In this document: piece after piece, positions 15,551 through 24,169 of the stretch
How positions within the stretch are numbered: position 1 is the stretch's first letter
Layout: each line of letters opens with the position of its first letter
Source: Solobacterium sp.
GTDB taxonomy: Bacteria; Bacillota_I; Bacilli_A; Erysipelotrichales; Erysipelotrichaceae
Reading direction: 5' to 3'
Length of the DNA: 64,000 nt
Assembly (NCBI GenBank): GCA_017941735.1
Contig: JAGAVW010000025.1
Span: forward strand, 1 to 64,000
The notes under the pieces: generated by a model
What the model saw: only the letters and a program-made list of their open reading frames with translations
What the model was told of the DNA's origin: nothing
The model's database searches: none
Program-made: the position numbers and the translations under genes

Positions 15551-17269
15551 ATGGGAAAGATTCATCAATTAGATACCCAAATCGCTAATATGATTGCGGC
15601 TGGTGAAGTCGTCGAAAGGCCAATGGGTATTGTCAAAGAACTTGTCGAAAATGCGATCGATGCTGGAAGTACACGCATCGATATTTCCGTTTGGGAAGGT
15701 GGACTCGAAAAAATTGTGGTTCGCGATAATGGGAGTGGGATGGATAGCGAAGATGCGGTGAATGCGTTTTTGCGTCATGCGACAAGTAAAATTGAGAAAG
15801 AAAAAGACTTATGGTCGATTCATACCTTAGGCTTTCGTGGCGAAGCACTTCCTTCCATTGCCTCGGTTTCCAAAACCACCCTTACAACAAGTGATGGGAA
15901 TACATCGACACGAGTCCAAATGGAATATGGGAAGCGTGTAAAAGTAAGTGCTTATCCATTTGATCAAGGAAGTGAAATCAGTGTCGAAGGTTTATTTTAT
16001 AAAACACCTGCGCGCTTAAAACATTTAAAAAGTGCTGCCTATGAGAATTCCTTAATTCAAGATGTGATTGTCCGTTTTGCCTTATCGCATCCAGATATAG
16101 CATTTGTCTTTAAGAGTGATGAAAAAGAAGCAGTGCGTACAACCGGGCAAGGAAATCTTTTAGAAGTGATGTATCAAGTTTGGGGAAGAGAAGTTGCGGA
16201 AAATAGTATTCCAGTAGATTTTCAAGATTATGATTACCATGTTACGGGGTATATCGTAAAACCAAATATCACCCGGGCTTCACGTAATTATCTTTATGTC
16301 TTTATCAACGGACGTATGGTGCGTACCTATCGTTTATACAAAGGCATCTTAGATGGGTATGAAGATTTCATTGTGAAAGGGCGTAATCCGATTGTGGTAT
16401 TGAATGTGGAAATGGATGCGCAAATTGTGGATGTGAATGTGCACCCTTCGAAGTGGGAAATTCGTTTATCCAAAGAAAACCAACTTCAATATTTATTAAG
16501 TGATGAAATCCGTAAGGCATTAAAGGGAACCTTACTTGCACCAAATACAAATGTCAAAGAAGCGATTGTACCAACCTATGAACCATTAGAGCTCGATACC
16601 AAAGAAGTCCTACAAGAAGCCTTTGTGGGAAAAGAAAAGAAAGAAGCACCAATGGTGGTGGAAGAGAAGGTTGTGCCATATGAAGAAAAGAAGACTTCTT
16701 TTCCCGAAATGAAAGTGTTAGGACAACTTCATCAAAAGTTTATTCTTTGCGAGTGTGAAGAGGGGCTTGCGATTTTAGACCAACATGCGTGCCAAGAAAG
16801 AGTCCACTATGAAGAGCTACTAGAAAAGTTGAATCAAGAGGTACCGCGTACCGAATTACTTGTGCCAATTTCCTTACAGGCAGGAGCGGATATCGTGATG
16901 CGAATGGATGAGCTCAATGAAGCATGCGCGGATTTAAAGATTCCTTTTGAAGCGTTTGGGAAAGATACGATTCTTGTGCGGGAAGTACCATTATGGATGC
17001 AGGAAGTAGAAGAGGAAGCCTTCTTGCATGATGTGATAGAACTCTTTAAAAATGAAACCAAACCAAGCTATCAAAAATTAGAAAAGAAAAAGATTGCGAC
17101 GATGGCGTGTCATCGTTCTATTCGCTTTCATCGCTCTTTAACCATGGAAGAAATGGAAGAAGTAGTAAAGCAATTATCTACCTGTGAAAATCCATATCAT
17201 TGTCCACATGGGCGACCCACCTTTGTCATCTTGGATGAAAAAGAATTAACCAAGGAGTTCTTGCGATGA
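15551..17269 (+). CDS. mutL: DNA mismatch repair protein MutL
   Basis: Couples mismatch recognition by MutS to strand removal. 572 aa. N-terminal GHKL ATPase: IAAGEVVERP, ELVENAIDAG, DNGSGM, GFRGEAL. The C-terminal endonuclease motif DQHACQERVHYEE (around residue 411 onward) shows this is the nicking type found in organisms without MutH; the ACHRS and CPHGRPT motifs complete the site. No RBS is evident and the extended -10 box is only about 15 bases before the ATG, so the mRNA may have a very short leader. No mutS in the window. It overlaps miaA by 4 bases. Confidence 0.96.
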   Translation: MGKIHQLDTQIANMIAAGEVVERPMGIVKELVENAIDAGSTRIDISVWEGGLEKIVVRDNGSGMDSEDAVNAFLRHATSKIEKEKDLWSIHTLGFRGEALPSIASVSKTTLTTSDGNTSTRVQMEYGKRVKVSAYPFDQGSEISVEGLFYKTPARLKHLKSAAYENSLIQDVIVRFALSHPDIAFVFKSDEKEAVRTTGQGNLLEVMYQVWGREVAENSIPVDFQDYDYHVTGYIVKPNITRASRNYLYVFINGRMVRTYRLYKGILDGYEDFIVKGRNPIVVLNVEMDAQIVDVNVHPSKWEIRLSKENQLQYLLSDEIRKALKGTLLAPNTNVKEAIVPTYEPLELDTKEVLQEAFVGKEKKEAPMVVEEKVVPYEEKKTSFPEMKVLGQLHQKFILCECEEGLAILDQHACQERVHYEELLEKLNQEVPRTELLVPISLQAGADIVMRMDELNEACADLKIPFEAFGKDTILVREVPLWMQEVEEEAFLHDVIELFKNETKPSYQKLEKKKIATMACHRSIRFHRSLTMEEMEEVVKQLSTCENPYHCPHGRPTFVILDEKELTKEFLR

Positions 17270-18168
17270 AAAAAGTACTTGTGATTGCAGGACCGACGGG
17301 GAGTGGAAAAAGTGCTTTTTCCATTGAAGTGGCAAAAGCATTCCAAACCGAAATCATCAGTGGTGATTCCATTCAAGTTTATAAAGGTTTAGATATTGGC
17401 TCAGGGAAAATAAAAGAAGAAGAGATGGAGGGCATTCCCCATCATTTATTGAGTTTTTTAAAACCCAATGAGAACTATTCGGTTGTCCAGTTTCAAAGAA
17501 TGGCACGTGCCTTAATTGAAACCATCAACCCTTTACCAATGATTGTGGGTGGGACAGGTTTTTATTTAAAATCTTGTCTTTATGATTATGAATTTACGGA
17601 TGAAGAAGGGGACTATGTGGATAAAGATTTAGAAGCCTATTCCAACGAAGAACTCTATGCCTTACTTCAAGAAAGTGATCCCATTCAAGCAGAAAAAATT
17701 CATGTGAATAATCGTTGGCGCTTACTTCGTAGTTTAACCAAACAAAAGCGCGCTGGCATTCCGCAAAGTGAAATCGAAGCAAAACAAAATCATCAGCCGA
17801 TTTATGATGTCTTTATTGCGGGATGTACGATGGAGCGAGAAGCTTTGTATGCGCGCATCAATGCTCGCGTAGAAGAAATGTTTCAAGAAGGTTTAGAGAA
17901 AGAAGTGCGTAACTTAATTGCGCAAGGATATCAATTTGAGGATCCTGGTTTAAGAGGGATTGGTTACCAAGAGTGGAAAGATTATTTAGAGGGGAATTGT
18001 AGTTTGGAAGAAGTGAAAGCCAATATTCAAAAGCATTCCCGTCAATATGCGAAACGACAATATACATGGCTCAATCACCAAATGGAAGTCCATTGGTTTG
18101 ATGCCTTAGATAACAATGCGCGCGAAGCAATGAAAAAGGAGATTAAGGCATGGTACGAGAAGAATTAG
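17266..18168 (+). CDS. miaA: tRNA dimethylallyltransferase
   Basis: Adds the dimethylallyl group to A37 of tRNAs reading UNN codons. 300 aa, normal size. P-loop GPTGSGKS at residues 9-16, SGDSIQVYKGLDIGSGK (substrate and DMAPP region), VGGTGFYLKS, and the basic RQYAKRQYTWL segment near the C terminus. It overlaps mutL, an arrangement (mutL-miaA) shared with many bacteria, and overlaps tcdA by 19 bases; together the three form a tRNA-modification and repair operon. Confidence 0.96.
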   Translation: MKKVLVIAGPTGSGKSAFSIEVAKAFQTEIISGDSIQVYKGLDIGSGKIKEEEMEGIPHHLLSFLKPNENYSVVQFQRMARALIETINPLPMIVGGTGFYLKSCLYDYEFTDEEGDYVDKDLEAYSNEELYALLQESDPIQAEKIHVNNRWRLLRSLTKQKRAGIPQSEIEAKQNHQPIYDVFIAGCTMEREALYARINARVEEMFQEGLEKEVRNLIAQGYQFEDPGLRGIGYQEWKDYLEGNCSLEEVKANIQKHSRQYAKRQYTWLNHQMEVHWFDALDNNAREAMKKEIKAWYEKN

Positions 18169-18884
18169 AACGCGTCTCCTTATTGATTGGGGAAGAAGCA
18201 CTTTCTACTTTAAACAAGGCAAGTGTACTTGTGGCGGGTGTTGGTGGAGTAGGTTCGTATGCGTGCGAAGCCTTAGCGCGTAGTGGCATTGGCCATCTTG
18301 TACTTGTTGATCAAGACGTCGTCGTCTCGTCCAATCTCAATCGGCAAATCATGGCAACCCATGATACAATCGGTATGAGCAAAGTCGAGGCGATGAAAAC
18401 ACGCATCCATAGCTATCAACCTTCGTGTCTTGTGGAAACAAAACAGATGTTTATTGGGGAAGATTGTAGCTTTGTGAAAGAGGTCGACTTTGTGATTGAT
18501 GCGATTGATACGGTTTCAAGTAAAATTGCCTTAATCAAAGCTTGTAAAGAGGCAAATATTCCCTTTATTAGTTCCTTAGGAATGGGAAATCGTTTAGACC
18601 CATCCGAAGTCGAAATAAGTGATTTATTTAAGACAAGTGGAGATCCCTTGGCGCGTAGTGTGCGTCAACTTGCGCGTAAGGCAGGTATCACAGGAGCCGT
18701 ACCGGTTTTAATCAGTAAAGAAAAGCCGATTAAACAAAATAGAATCGTCAATGAAGAATGTGCCACAAGAAAAGAGCGCATTCCACCTGCGAGTATGATT
18801 TTTGTGCCTGCAGAAGCAGGACTCTTAGCAGCGAGTTATGCGGTGCGTACCATCTTAGGAGGAAGTCAATATGAAAGCAAATGA
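18150..18884 (+). CDS. tcdA: tRNA threonylcarbamoyladenosine dehydratase (ThiF/E1-like)
   Basis: ATP-dependent enzyme that cyclises t6A37 of tRNA to ct6A. 244 aa. It has the adenylate-forming E1 fold: nucleotide motif AGVGGVGSYACEALARSG, then DQDVVVSSNLNRQ with the NLNRQ signature, and FVIDAIDTVSSK. NEECATRK near the C terminus holds a conserved Cys. Being cotranscribed with miaA, another A37-modifying enzyme, supports the tRNA role over ThiF or MoeB roles; the CxxC zinc pairs of those proteins are not evident. Confidence 0.88.
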   Translation: MVREELERVSLLIGEEALSTLNKASVLVAGVGGVGSYACEALARSGIGHLVLVDQDVVVSSNLNRQIMATHDTIGMSKVEAMKTRIHSYQPSCLVETKQMFIGEDCSFVKEVDFVIDAIDTVSSKIALIKACKEANIPFISSLGMGNRLDPSEVEISDLFKTSGDPLARSVRQLARKAGITGAVPVLISKEKPIKQNRIVNEECATRKERIPPASMIFVPAEAGLLAASYAVRTILGGSQYESK

Positions 18885-19557
18885 TAAAAGAATACGTGGA
18901 CGTTATATGAAAAGAAACATGATGATTTGGTTGTTTCTAGTGTTTCTTTCGATTTGTGGATTAGCGATCGCAGCTTTCTTCCTGCCAATTACGGAGATGA
19001 TTGGGGCGATTACGATTGTTGTTTTCCTTTTATTTGTCGCATTAATTGTGCTGAGCGTGATTGCGTTAATTAAATCGAATCGTTTAAAAAGTCGTATTAA
19101 ACGTCAAGGGAGTTTAGAATCCTTCAACGCAACCCCATTTGAAGAAGTTGGGAATAGTAAGACACTATTTGTGAATAAAGATTGGCTGGTTTGGAAACAA
19201 GGGTATCACTATGAACTCTTTGCGAAAGATCGTATTCGTGGCATTCAAGCCCGTCCAAACCAAAGAGAAGGGAATAAGATTGCGATATTAGATGTTTATA
19301 CAACCGACTATAATGAACCACAACCTGTTACCTATGAAGTAAAACCAAACGTCAACATTCCACAAATGTTATGGAATTGGGCAGGTTCAAGTACCGTTTC
19401 TTCCACAAGTGAACCGACCCCAACAGCTATGGCGCGTCCAGCTTTACAAGATGGGAAAGTTACTTGTCCATGTTGTATGGCACCAAATGATGCAAGTTTA
19501 GAATATTGTACCTATTGTGGTTCAAAACTTGCCCGGGTTCCAAACCAAGCACAATAA
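18871..19557 (+). CDS. Membrane protein with C-terminal zinc ribbon
   Basis: Uncharacterised protein of 228 aa. Two adjacent membrane helices lie at about residues 16-69 (WLFLVFLSICGLAIAAFFL and a second VVFLLFVALIVLSVIAL helix). A middle soluble domain resembles a short PH-like beta fold (inferred from alternating hydrophobic strands). A Ser/Thr/Pro linker leads to a zinc ribbon CPCC...CTYCG near the end. The RBS TAGGAGG lies inside the end of tcdA and the genes overlap by 14 bases. No function assigned. Confidence 0.75.
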   Translation: MKANDKRIRGRYMKRNMMIWLFLVFLSICGLAIAAFFLPITEMIGAITIVVFLLFVALIVLSVIALIKSNRLKSRIKRQGSLESFNATPFEEVGNSKTLFVNKDWLVWKQGYHYELFAKDRIRGIQARPNQREGNKIAILDVYTTDYNEPQPVTYEVKPNVNIPQMLWNWAGSSTVSSTSEPTPTAMARPALQDGKVTCPCCMAPNDASLEYCTYCGSKLARVPNQAQ

Positions 19558-19561
19558 GAAA

Positions 19562-19590
19562 TTTGACTTTTGGTCAAAATAATCTATCAT
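19562..19590 (+). promoter_or_regulatory. Promoter with inverted repeat over the -35 box
   Basis: -35 TTGACT (19563-19568), 16-base spacer, -10 TATCAT (19585-19590). Perfect inverted repeat TTTGAC-TTTTG-GTCAAA (19562-19578) covers the -35 region, so it is a candidate operator for the following gene. Confidence 0.55.
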
Positions 19591-19615
19591 GAAATCGTAT
19601 TAGGAGGGCAAGCTT

Positions 19616-20332
19616 ATGAGTGAAATGAATCGTACAACGACTTATACTGCGCTTGATACGGGTTTAAAAGCATACATCTTAAATGTCTTTACAAAAATGG
19701 GATTAGGCTTAGCGTTAACCGCGGCAATCGCATATTTTGGATATACAAGTTTAGCTTCCGGTGGCGCACTTGGGGCCATGGTTTTTGGGAATCCAATTAT
19801 TATGGTCATTCTTGTCGTATTACAACTTGGTTTATGTATTTGGTTATCAACTTCCTTACATAAACTCAATCCAACGACCGCATCCATTCTCTATTTTGCG
19901 TATTGTGCTATTACAGGAATTACCTTTAGCACCTTACCTTTTGTGTATGGATTTGGGAATGTCTTTACGGCTTTCTTATTTGCGGCAGTGATGTTTGGGG
20001 GTTGTGTGGTGATTGGACATACCACCAATGTCGATTTATCCCAATTCCGTGGTTTATTGTTAGGTGGCTTAGTGGCTTTGGTTATCACAACCATCCTATC
20101 TATCTTTATACCAATCTTAAGAGAGAGTCTTTTAATTAGTTATTTTGGGGTCATTCTCTTTCTTGGGTTAACGGCATATGATATGCAGAAAATTAAGCAT
20201 TTCTACTATTCAACTAATGATCCGGTATTACAAGAAAACTTAGCAACGTTTGGAGCTTTTGAACTCTACTTAGATTTTATCAACCTATTCTTACAAATCT
20301 TAAGAATCTTAGGTCGTAGAAGTCGTGATTAG
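19616..20332 (+). CDS. Bax inhibitor-1/YccA-type membrane protein
   Basis: Seven-helix membrane protein of 238 aa. Family cues are the N-terminal LKAYILNVFTKMGLGLALTAAIAY, the conserved FGAFELYLDFINLFLQILRILG C-terminus (shown only in part here: ELYLDFINLFL) and ALTAYDMQ-like segment GLTAYDMQKIK in helix six to seven. Family members form calcium-leak channels or interact with FtsH (YccA); in Bacillota the role is little studied. It has its own promoter and terminator. The RBS TAGGAGG sits before the ATG. Confidence 0.9.
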   Translation: MSEMNRTTTYTALDTGLKAYILNVFTKMGLGLALTAAIAYFGYTSLASGGALGAMVFGNPIIMVILVVLQLGLCIWLSTSLHKLNPTTASILYFAYCAITGITFSTLPFVYGFGNVFTAFLFAAVMFGGCVVIGHTTNVDLSQFRGLLLGGLVALVITTILSIFIPILRESLLISYFGVILFLGLTAYDMQKIKHFYYSTNDPVLQENLATFGAFELYLDFINLFLQILRILGRRSRD

Positions 20333-20334
20333 AG

Positions 20335-20364
20335 GAAGGAGTAACAAAGGTTACTCCTTCTTTT
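20335..20364 (+). terminator. Terminator after the BI-1 gene
   Basis: Perfect 11-base stem GAAGGAGTAAC (20335-20345) / GTTACTCCTTC (20350-20360) with loop AAAG, followed by TTTT. The next RBS lies only a few bases downstream. Confidence 0.9.
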
Positions 20365-20380
20365 ATATAAAGGAGAAGGC

Positions 20381-21082
20381 ATGCGTTTATTGGATTTTAA
20401 ATTTACCGAATATTATCACAAATATATCGTCTTTGAGGTTGATGCGTTGACGGAGCGTTGTAAAGAAGTCATTGCGGTTAAAGAAGAGGATTGTTTTGCG
20501 TTATGTTCCAATTATATCCGCCAAGATGGGATTCTTGCTTTCCCAATTTTAAGTATTGGTAAAAGCGTAGAAGATTGTCGTCGTGGTTTACAAAAGAATC
20601 AAATCTTAGGGGAGTTTGAACTTGAAGAAATAAAAGATTGTTCCTTAACTTTTGTGGAAGCTACTCCACGTATGGTGCGCAAAAATGAATTCGTATTAAA
20701 AGAAGAATTCTCCTATACCGAAGAAGAATTATTTGTCTTACGAAAAGATGCACGCTTAGATGGTGTACGGCAATTCCATCGTCCTGATTTTGTGCGCGTA
20801 GGGATTTTAGATGGTACGTATTTATATGAATACTTTATGCGTGTTGAAGAATTAGAGATGCCTTTTATTAATGGGAAATTGGTTCATGTACCAAAGAGTG
20901 ATAAATACGTTTATAATAATGAACATGTCAAGGCTTTACCTATCTTCTTTGCGGGGGCATATCATCTGTTGGCTGTTTATGTCGGAGAAAAGATGTCTAA
21001 AGAAGAAAAGGAAATGGTAGAGTCCATTCAAAAAGGGATGGAAGAAGAGCTTGGCATCAGTTATCGTACCTTAAAGAATTAG
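20381..21082 (+). CDS. Uncharacterised protein, first gene of a three-gene unit
   Basis: I do not recognise this 233-aa protein. It has no signal peptide or membrane helix, is rich in acidic residues, and shows alternating beta-like segments. The RBS AAAGGAGAAGG precedes the ATG. It ends 8 bases before a CpXC-domain gene, which in turn overlaps a rhodanese-thioredoxin lipoprotein gene, so the three likely share a transcript. The lack of a promoter between the preceding terminator and this ORF (only about 15 bases) suggests that transcription starts upstream and reads through the terminator in part. Confidence 0.7.
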   Translation: MRLLDFKFTEYYHKYIVFEVDALTERCKEVIAVKEEDCFALCSNYIRQDGILAFPILSIGKSVEDCRRGLQKNQILGEFELEEIKDCSLTFVEATPRMVRKNEFVLKEEFSYTEEELFVLRKDARLDGVRQFHRPDFVRVGILDGTYLYEYFMRVEELEMPFINGKLVHVPKSDKYVYNNEHVKALPIFFAGAYHLLAVYVGEKMSKEEKEMVESIQKGMEEELGISYRTLKN

Positions 21083-21090
21083 GAGTATCC

Positions 21091-21726
21091 ATGCAAGAAG
21101 CAAGAACGATTAATTATGAATGTCCTTATTGTCATAAAACCTTTGAAGTACAGCTTTATGATGTGGTCAATGCGGAAGATGTCGATTTAAAAGAACGCTG
21201 TATGTCGGGAGATATATTTCGTGTGAGTTGTCCACATTGTAAGAAAGACTATCTCATACAATATCCACTCGTTTACATCGATCAAGCCAATCGATTCATT
21301 TTGTGGTTATCCCAAAATGAAATGGGGGAAGCGTTGCGTGCTTATACAAAGAATATGAAAGGCTATAAATTCCGTCGGTGTGAAAGCATTGCGCAGTTTG
21401 TGGAAAAGATTCAAATCTTTGAAGATGGTATTGATGATGTGATGGTGGAACTTGCGAAATACGATTGTTTTATAGAGTTTGTGGATAATAAAAAAGGAAA
21501 ACCAGAAGACATTACTTCCATTGAATACCAAAAGGCAGATAATGGGGTAATTAAGATTAATGTGCGTACGGATGATCAAGGTATGTCGTTTTTAATTCCT
21601 GTCTCAATGTTGGAAGAAGAGATGGCTGAGCATCCAGATTATTATGAAGTGAATAACGAAGAATTCCCACTCATTAATGGGGAATGGATTCGTAGTCTTT
21701 TCCAAGAAAGTGCAGGGGAAGCATGA
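21091..21726 (+). CDS. CpXC domain protein
   Basis: Protein of 211 aa with an N-terminal CpXC domain: CPYC at about residues 11-14 and CPHC at about 50-53, expected to bind zinc. The family is widespread in gut Bacillota with no known biochemical role. The rest is acidic and soluble, with no membrane helix. It overlaps the following lipoprotein gene by 4 bases (ATGA). Linkage with a protein carrying redox-type Cys motifs may hint at a thiol or metal role, which is inference only. Confidence 0.8.
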   Translation: MQEARTINYECPYCHKTFEVQLYDVVNAEDVDLKERCMSGDIFRVSCPHCKKDYLIQYPLVYIDQANRFILWLSQNEMGEALRAYTKNMKGYKFRRCESIAQFVEKIQIFEDGIDDVMVELAKYDCFIEFVDNKKGKPEDITSIEYQKADNGVIKINVRTDDQGMSFLIPVSMLEEEMAEHPDYYEVNNEEFPLINGEWIRSLFQESAGEA

Positions 21727-22805
21727 GACGGTTTATAGCTTTCTTCTTATGCCTATTTTTGATGGCTTGTGGCACAAAGCCCTTACCCAAACCACAAGTA
21801 ACGACAGGAATTCGTGGGGAACAGTTTGGGATTGATGCGAACATCAATGAAAAGACGATTGATCAATATTTGAATCGCGAAGATAGTGTCTATATTGATT
21901 TGCGTATGTTGAAGGATGAAGCAAACTACGAAGCCATTGGGGGCGATTCCTATTTATCGGGTTTTGTGGAAGGATTTGAAGTAGTTCCTTATCCATATCT
22001 TGTGAATGTGGAAAATCTACCAAAAGAAGTAGGGGAAGGTTACCAAGGCCCAACATTATTCACGAAGAATGGTTCTACTTATCAAGAAAACTATTTTGAA
22101 TCGATGGATATCCTCGAGCATTTATTCCCAAAAGACAAAACCCTTTTCCTCATGTGTGGGGGTGGCGGTTATGCCGGGATGATGAAGGAAATGTTGATTG
22201 CTTTAGGATGGGATGAAAATAAAATTTATAACGTAGGTGGTTATTGGTATTACGAAGGTGACCATAAGGTACAAGTGGAACGAAAACTCGATGGAAAATC
22301 CTATTATGATTTTTCAAAGGTGAACTATCATCCAATTCTTTTTGAAAATCTTAAAGCTTTGAAGCAAGAGAATACCCAAGAAGAAAAAGAAGAAGTGGTT
22401 GTTTCGGAATCTTCCATTCCGAATATTACCGTTTCTGAAATCGATAAACGGAATGAGAATAAAGAGACCTATGCGGTATATGTTTATTTACCGGGTTGTG
22501 CCACTTGCGCAAGTTTCTTACCAATTATTAGTGAATATCGAGACGCGAATCTCATTGATATTGTCTCCATTTCCTACAAAGATACGGAGGGTACGGGCTC
22601 CATCGTTGAAAAAGAAGTGGAATATGCGCCTTCCATACTTCTCTTTGAGAATGGACAATTAAAGGCAAAACTTACCGCAGATGGGGAAGAAGATAAAGTC
22701 TATTACGAAAGTGTAGAGAATCTTTCCAAGTGGTTTCATGAGCAATTGGGCATCGAGGAAATCCAAGATGACAATAGTGGTTGTTCCGTACAAGCTTGTG
22801 GATAA
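21723..22805 (+). CDS. Lipoprotein with rhodanese-like and thioredoxin-like domains
   Basis: Exported protein of 360 aa. Signal peptide ends in the lipobox LMACG, so the mature protein starts at a lipidated Cys near residue 17. A rhodanese-like domain follows (DSVYIDLRML, then catalytic-loop-like LMCGGGGYAGMM with Cys145, and the IYNVGGYWYYEG segment). The second half is thioredoxin-like with CATC (Cys259 and Cys262) and YAPSILLFENGQL, which resembles the cis-Pro region. Two more Cys are near the C terminus (GCSVQACG). Likely an extracytoplasmic thiol or sulfur redox protein; partner unknown. No strong alternative. Confidence 0.82.
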   Translation: MRRFIAFFLCLFLMACGTKPLPKPQVTTGIRGEQFGIDANINEKTIDQYLNREDSVYIDLRMLKDEANYEAIGGDSYLSGFVEGFEVVPYPYLVNVENLPKEVGEGYQGPTLFTKNGSTYQENYFESMDILEHLFPKDKTLFLMCGGGGYAGMMKEMLIALGWDENKIYNVGGYWYYEGDHKVQVERKLDGKSYYDFSKVNYHPILFENLKALKQENTQEEKEEVVVSESSIPNITVSEIDKRNENKETYAVYVYLPGCATCASFLPIISEYRDANLIDIVSISYKDTEGTGSIVEKEVEYAPSILLFENGQLKAKLTADGEEDKVYYESVENLSKWFHEQLGIEEIQDDNSGCSVQACG

Positions 22806-22810
22806 TTTCA

Positions 22811-22839
22811 TTGACGCAAAGCCCAATTAATAGTAGTAT
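22811..22839 (+). promoter_or_regulatory. Promoter of rplK-rplA
   Basis: -35 TTGACG (22811-22816), 17-base spacer, -10 TAGTAT (22834-22839). It starts just after the preceding stop codon. Confidence 0.75.
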
Positions 22840-22843
22840 AGAT

Positions 22844-22939
22844 GCGCACACATTTTTTGTGCGCTTCATGCGTGGGAGGGTGAGCAACTCATCCGTTTAC
22901 CACTGCATGTGGACTTTCTAGAATAAGGAGGTAAGCCAC
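22844..22939 (+). promoter_or_regulatory. rplK leader with hairpin and conserved-looking motif
   Basis: A 5' hairpin GCGCACA (22844-22850) / TGTGCGC (22858-22864) is followed by GTGGGAGG (22872-22879) and ACCACTG (22899-22905), whose GTGG/CCAC ends can pair. The same GTGGGAGG...CCACTG pair occurs in the rpsJ leader at about 38.2 kb. It may be an r-protein autoregulatory element; that is inference. Confidence 0.45.
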
Positions 22940-23365
22940 ATGGCAAAGAAAGTTGCAAAAGTAACAAAGTTACAATTTCCGGCTGGTGGTGCAAAACCAG
23001 GCCCAGCTCTTGCATCTGCAGGCATCAACATGCCACAGTTCTGCACAGAGTTTAACGACAAGACGAAAGATCGTCATGGCGACATCGTACCTGTTATCTT
23101 AACAGCGTATGAAGACAAAACCTTTGATTTTGTCATCAAGACAACGCCAGCAGCAGTATTACTCAAGAAAGCTGCCGGAGTTCAAAAAGCATCAGGTACT
23201 CCAAAGACTGTAAAAGCAGGTAAGATTACCGAAGCACAATTACGTGAAATCGCAGAGTACAAAATGCCTGACTTAAATGCGAATGATGTGGAAGCAGCAA
23301 TGAAAATCATTGCGGGTACAGCACGCAACATGGGCATTACAATTGAAGGATGGGAGGAGAAATAA
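22940..23365 (+). CDS. rplK: 50S ribosomal protein L11
   Basis: Stalk-base protein binding the GTPase-associated region of 23S rRNA. 141 aa, normal length: N-terminal domain with [23 protein letters not shown] (the Pro-rich hinge, only partly quoted: [13 protein letters not shown]), and C-terminal RNA-binding domain with [18 protein letters not shown]. It is followed 2 bases later by rplA. Unlike Bacillus, rplJ and rplL do not follow. Confidence 0.97.
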   Translation: MAKKVAKVTKLQFPAGGAKPGPALASAGINMPQFCTEFNDKTKDRHGDIVPVILTAYEDKTFDFVIKTTPAAVLLKKAAGVQKASGTPKTVKAGKITEAQLREIAEYKMPDLNANDVEAAMKIIAGTARNMGITIEGWEEK

Positions 23366-23367
23366 TC

Positions 23368-24045
23368 ATGGCAGGTAAGAAATACAATGAAATGAAAGCT
23401 ATGATTGATCGCTCCAAGACTTATCCATATCAAGAAGCAATCACATTAGCAAAGAAAACAAATCCAGCAAAGTTTGACGCATCGGTAGAAGCAAGTTTCT
23501 ACTTAAATGTAGATCCACGTCAAGCAGAACAAAATATTCGTGGCGCAATGGTTCTTCCAAATGGAACAGGCCGTTCGCAAAGAGTGCTTGTGATTACACA
23601 AGGGCCAAAAGAAGAAGAAGCAAAGAATGCTGGCGCTGATTATGTTGGTGGAAATGATATGATCGAAAAAATCCAAGGTGGATGGCTCGATTTCGATATC
23701 ATCGTATGTACACCAGATATGATGGGCGCGCTAGGTAAATTAGGTAAACAATTAGGTCCTAAAGGCTTAATGCCAAACCCAAAAACCGGAACTGTAACCC
23801 AAGACGTTGCGAAAGCAGTCGATGAAATCAAGAAGGGTAAAGTAGAATACCGTGTAGACAAAGATGGAAACCTCAATGTCATGATTGGAAAAGCTTCCTT
23901 CTCTGATGAAGCATTGGCACAAAACTTCAAAGCACTTTATGACCAACTCGTTAAGATTAAACCAGCTACGGTCAAAGGTGCATTCATGAAGAGCGTTACT
24001 GTTTCCACAACCATGGGACCTGGCGTACGTGTCACAATTGAATAA
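23368..24045 (+). CDS. rplA: 50S ribosomal protein L1
   Basis: L1-stalk protein and often a translational repressor of its own operon. 225 aa; residues include [27 protein letters not shown] and the [19 protein letters not shown]-binding signature, and [17 protein letters not shown] at the C terminus. I start at 23368, after GGAGGAG, instead of a GTG-like upstream codon at 23350 inside rplK. A strong terminator follows, so the operon is only rplK-rplA. Confidence 0.97.
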   Translation: MAGKKYNEMKAMIDRSKTYPYQEAITLAKKTNPAKFDASVEASFYLNVDPRQAEQNIRGAMVLPNGTGRSQRVLVITQGPKEEEAKNAGADYVGGNDMIEKIQGGWLDFDIIVCTPDMMGALGKLGKQLGPKGLMPNPKTGTVTQDVAKAVDEIKKGKVEYRVDKDGNLNVMIGKASFSDEALAQNFKALYDQLVKIKPATVKGAFMKSVTVSTTMGPGVRVTIE

Positions 24046-24049
24046 TTTG

Positions 24050-24078
24050 AAAACTTGGGTTTCCCAAGTTTTTATTTT
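24050..24078 (+). terminator. Terminator after rplA
   Basis: Perfect stem AAAACTTGGG (24050-24059) / CCCAAGTTTT (24063-24072), loop TTT, T-rich tail. Confidence 0.92.
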
Positions 24079-24136
24079 AAAAACATGCATAATAAAGGTG
24101 CATAGTTTTCCTATATTTTGAAACGACTTATGGATT

Positions 24137-24161
24137 AAAAAGGCACCTTTTAGGAGGTGCC
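24137..24161 (-). terminator. Terminator of the nucleosidase operon
   Basis: Read on the minus strand: GGCACCT (24161-24155), loop, AGGTGCC (24148-24142), then TTTTT (24141-24137). Confidence 0.88.
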
Positions 24162-24169
24162 ATTTAAGG

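Noticed and set aside
19562-19578. CtsR heat-shock operator before the Bax-inhibitor gene
   Set aside because: CtsR sites are direct GGTCAAA repeats three bases apart; here the half-sites are inverted.
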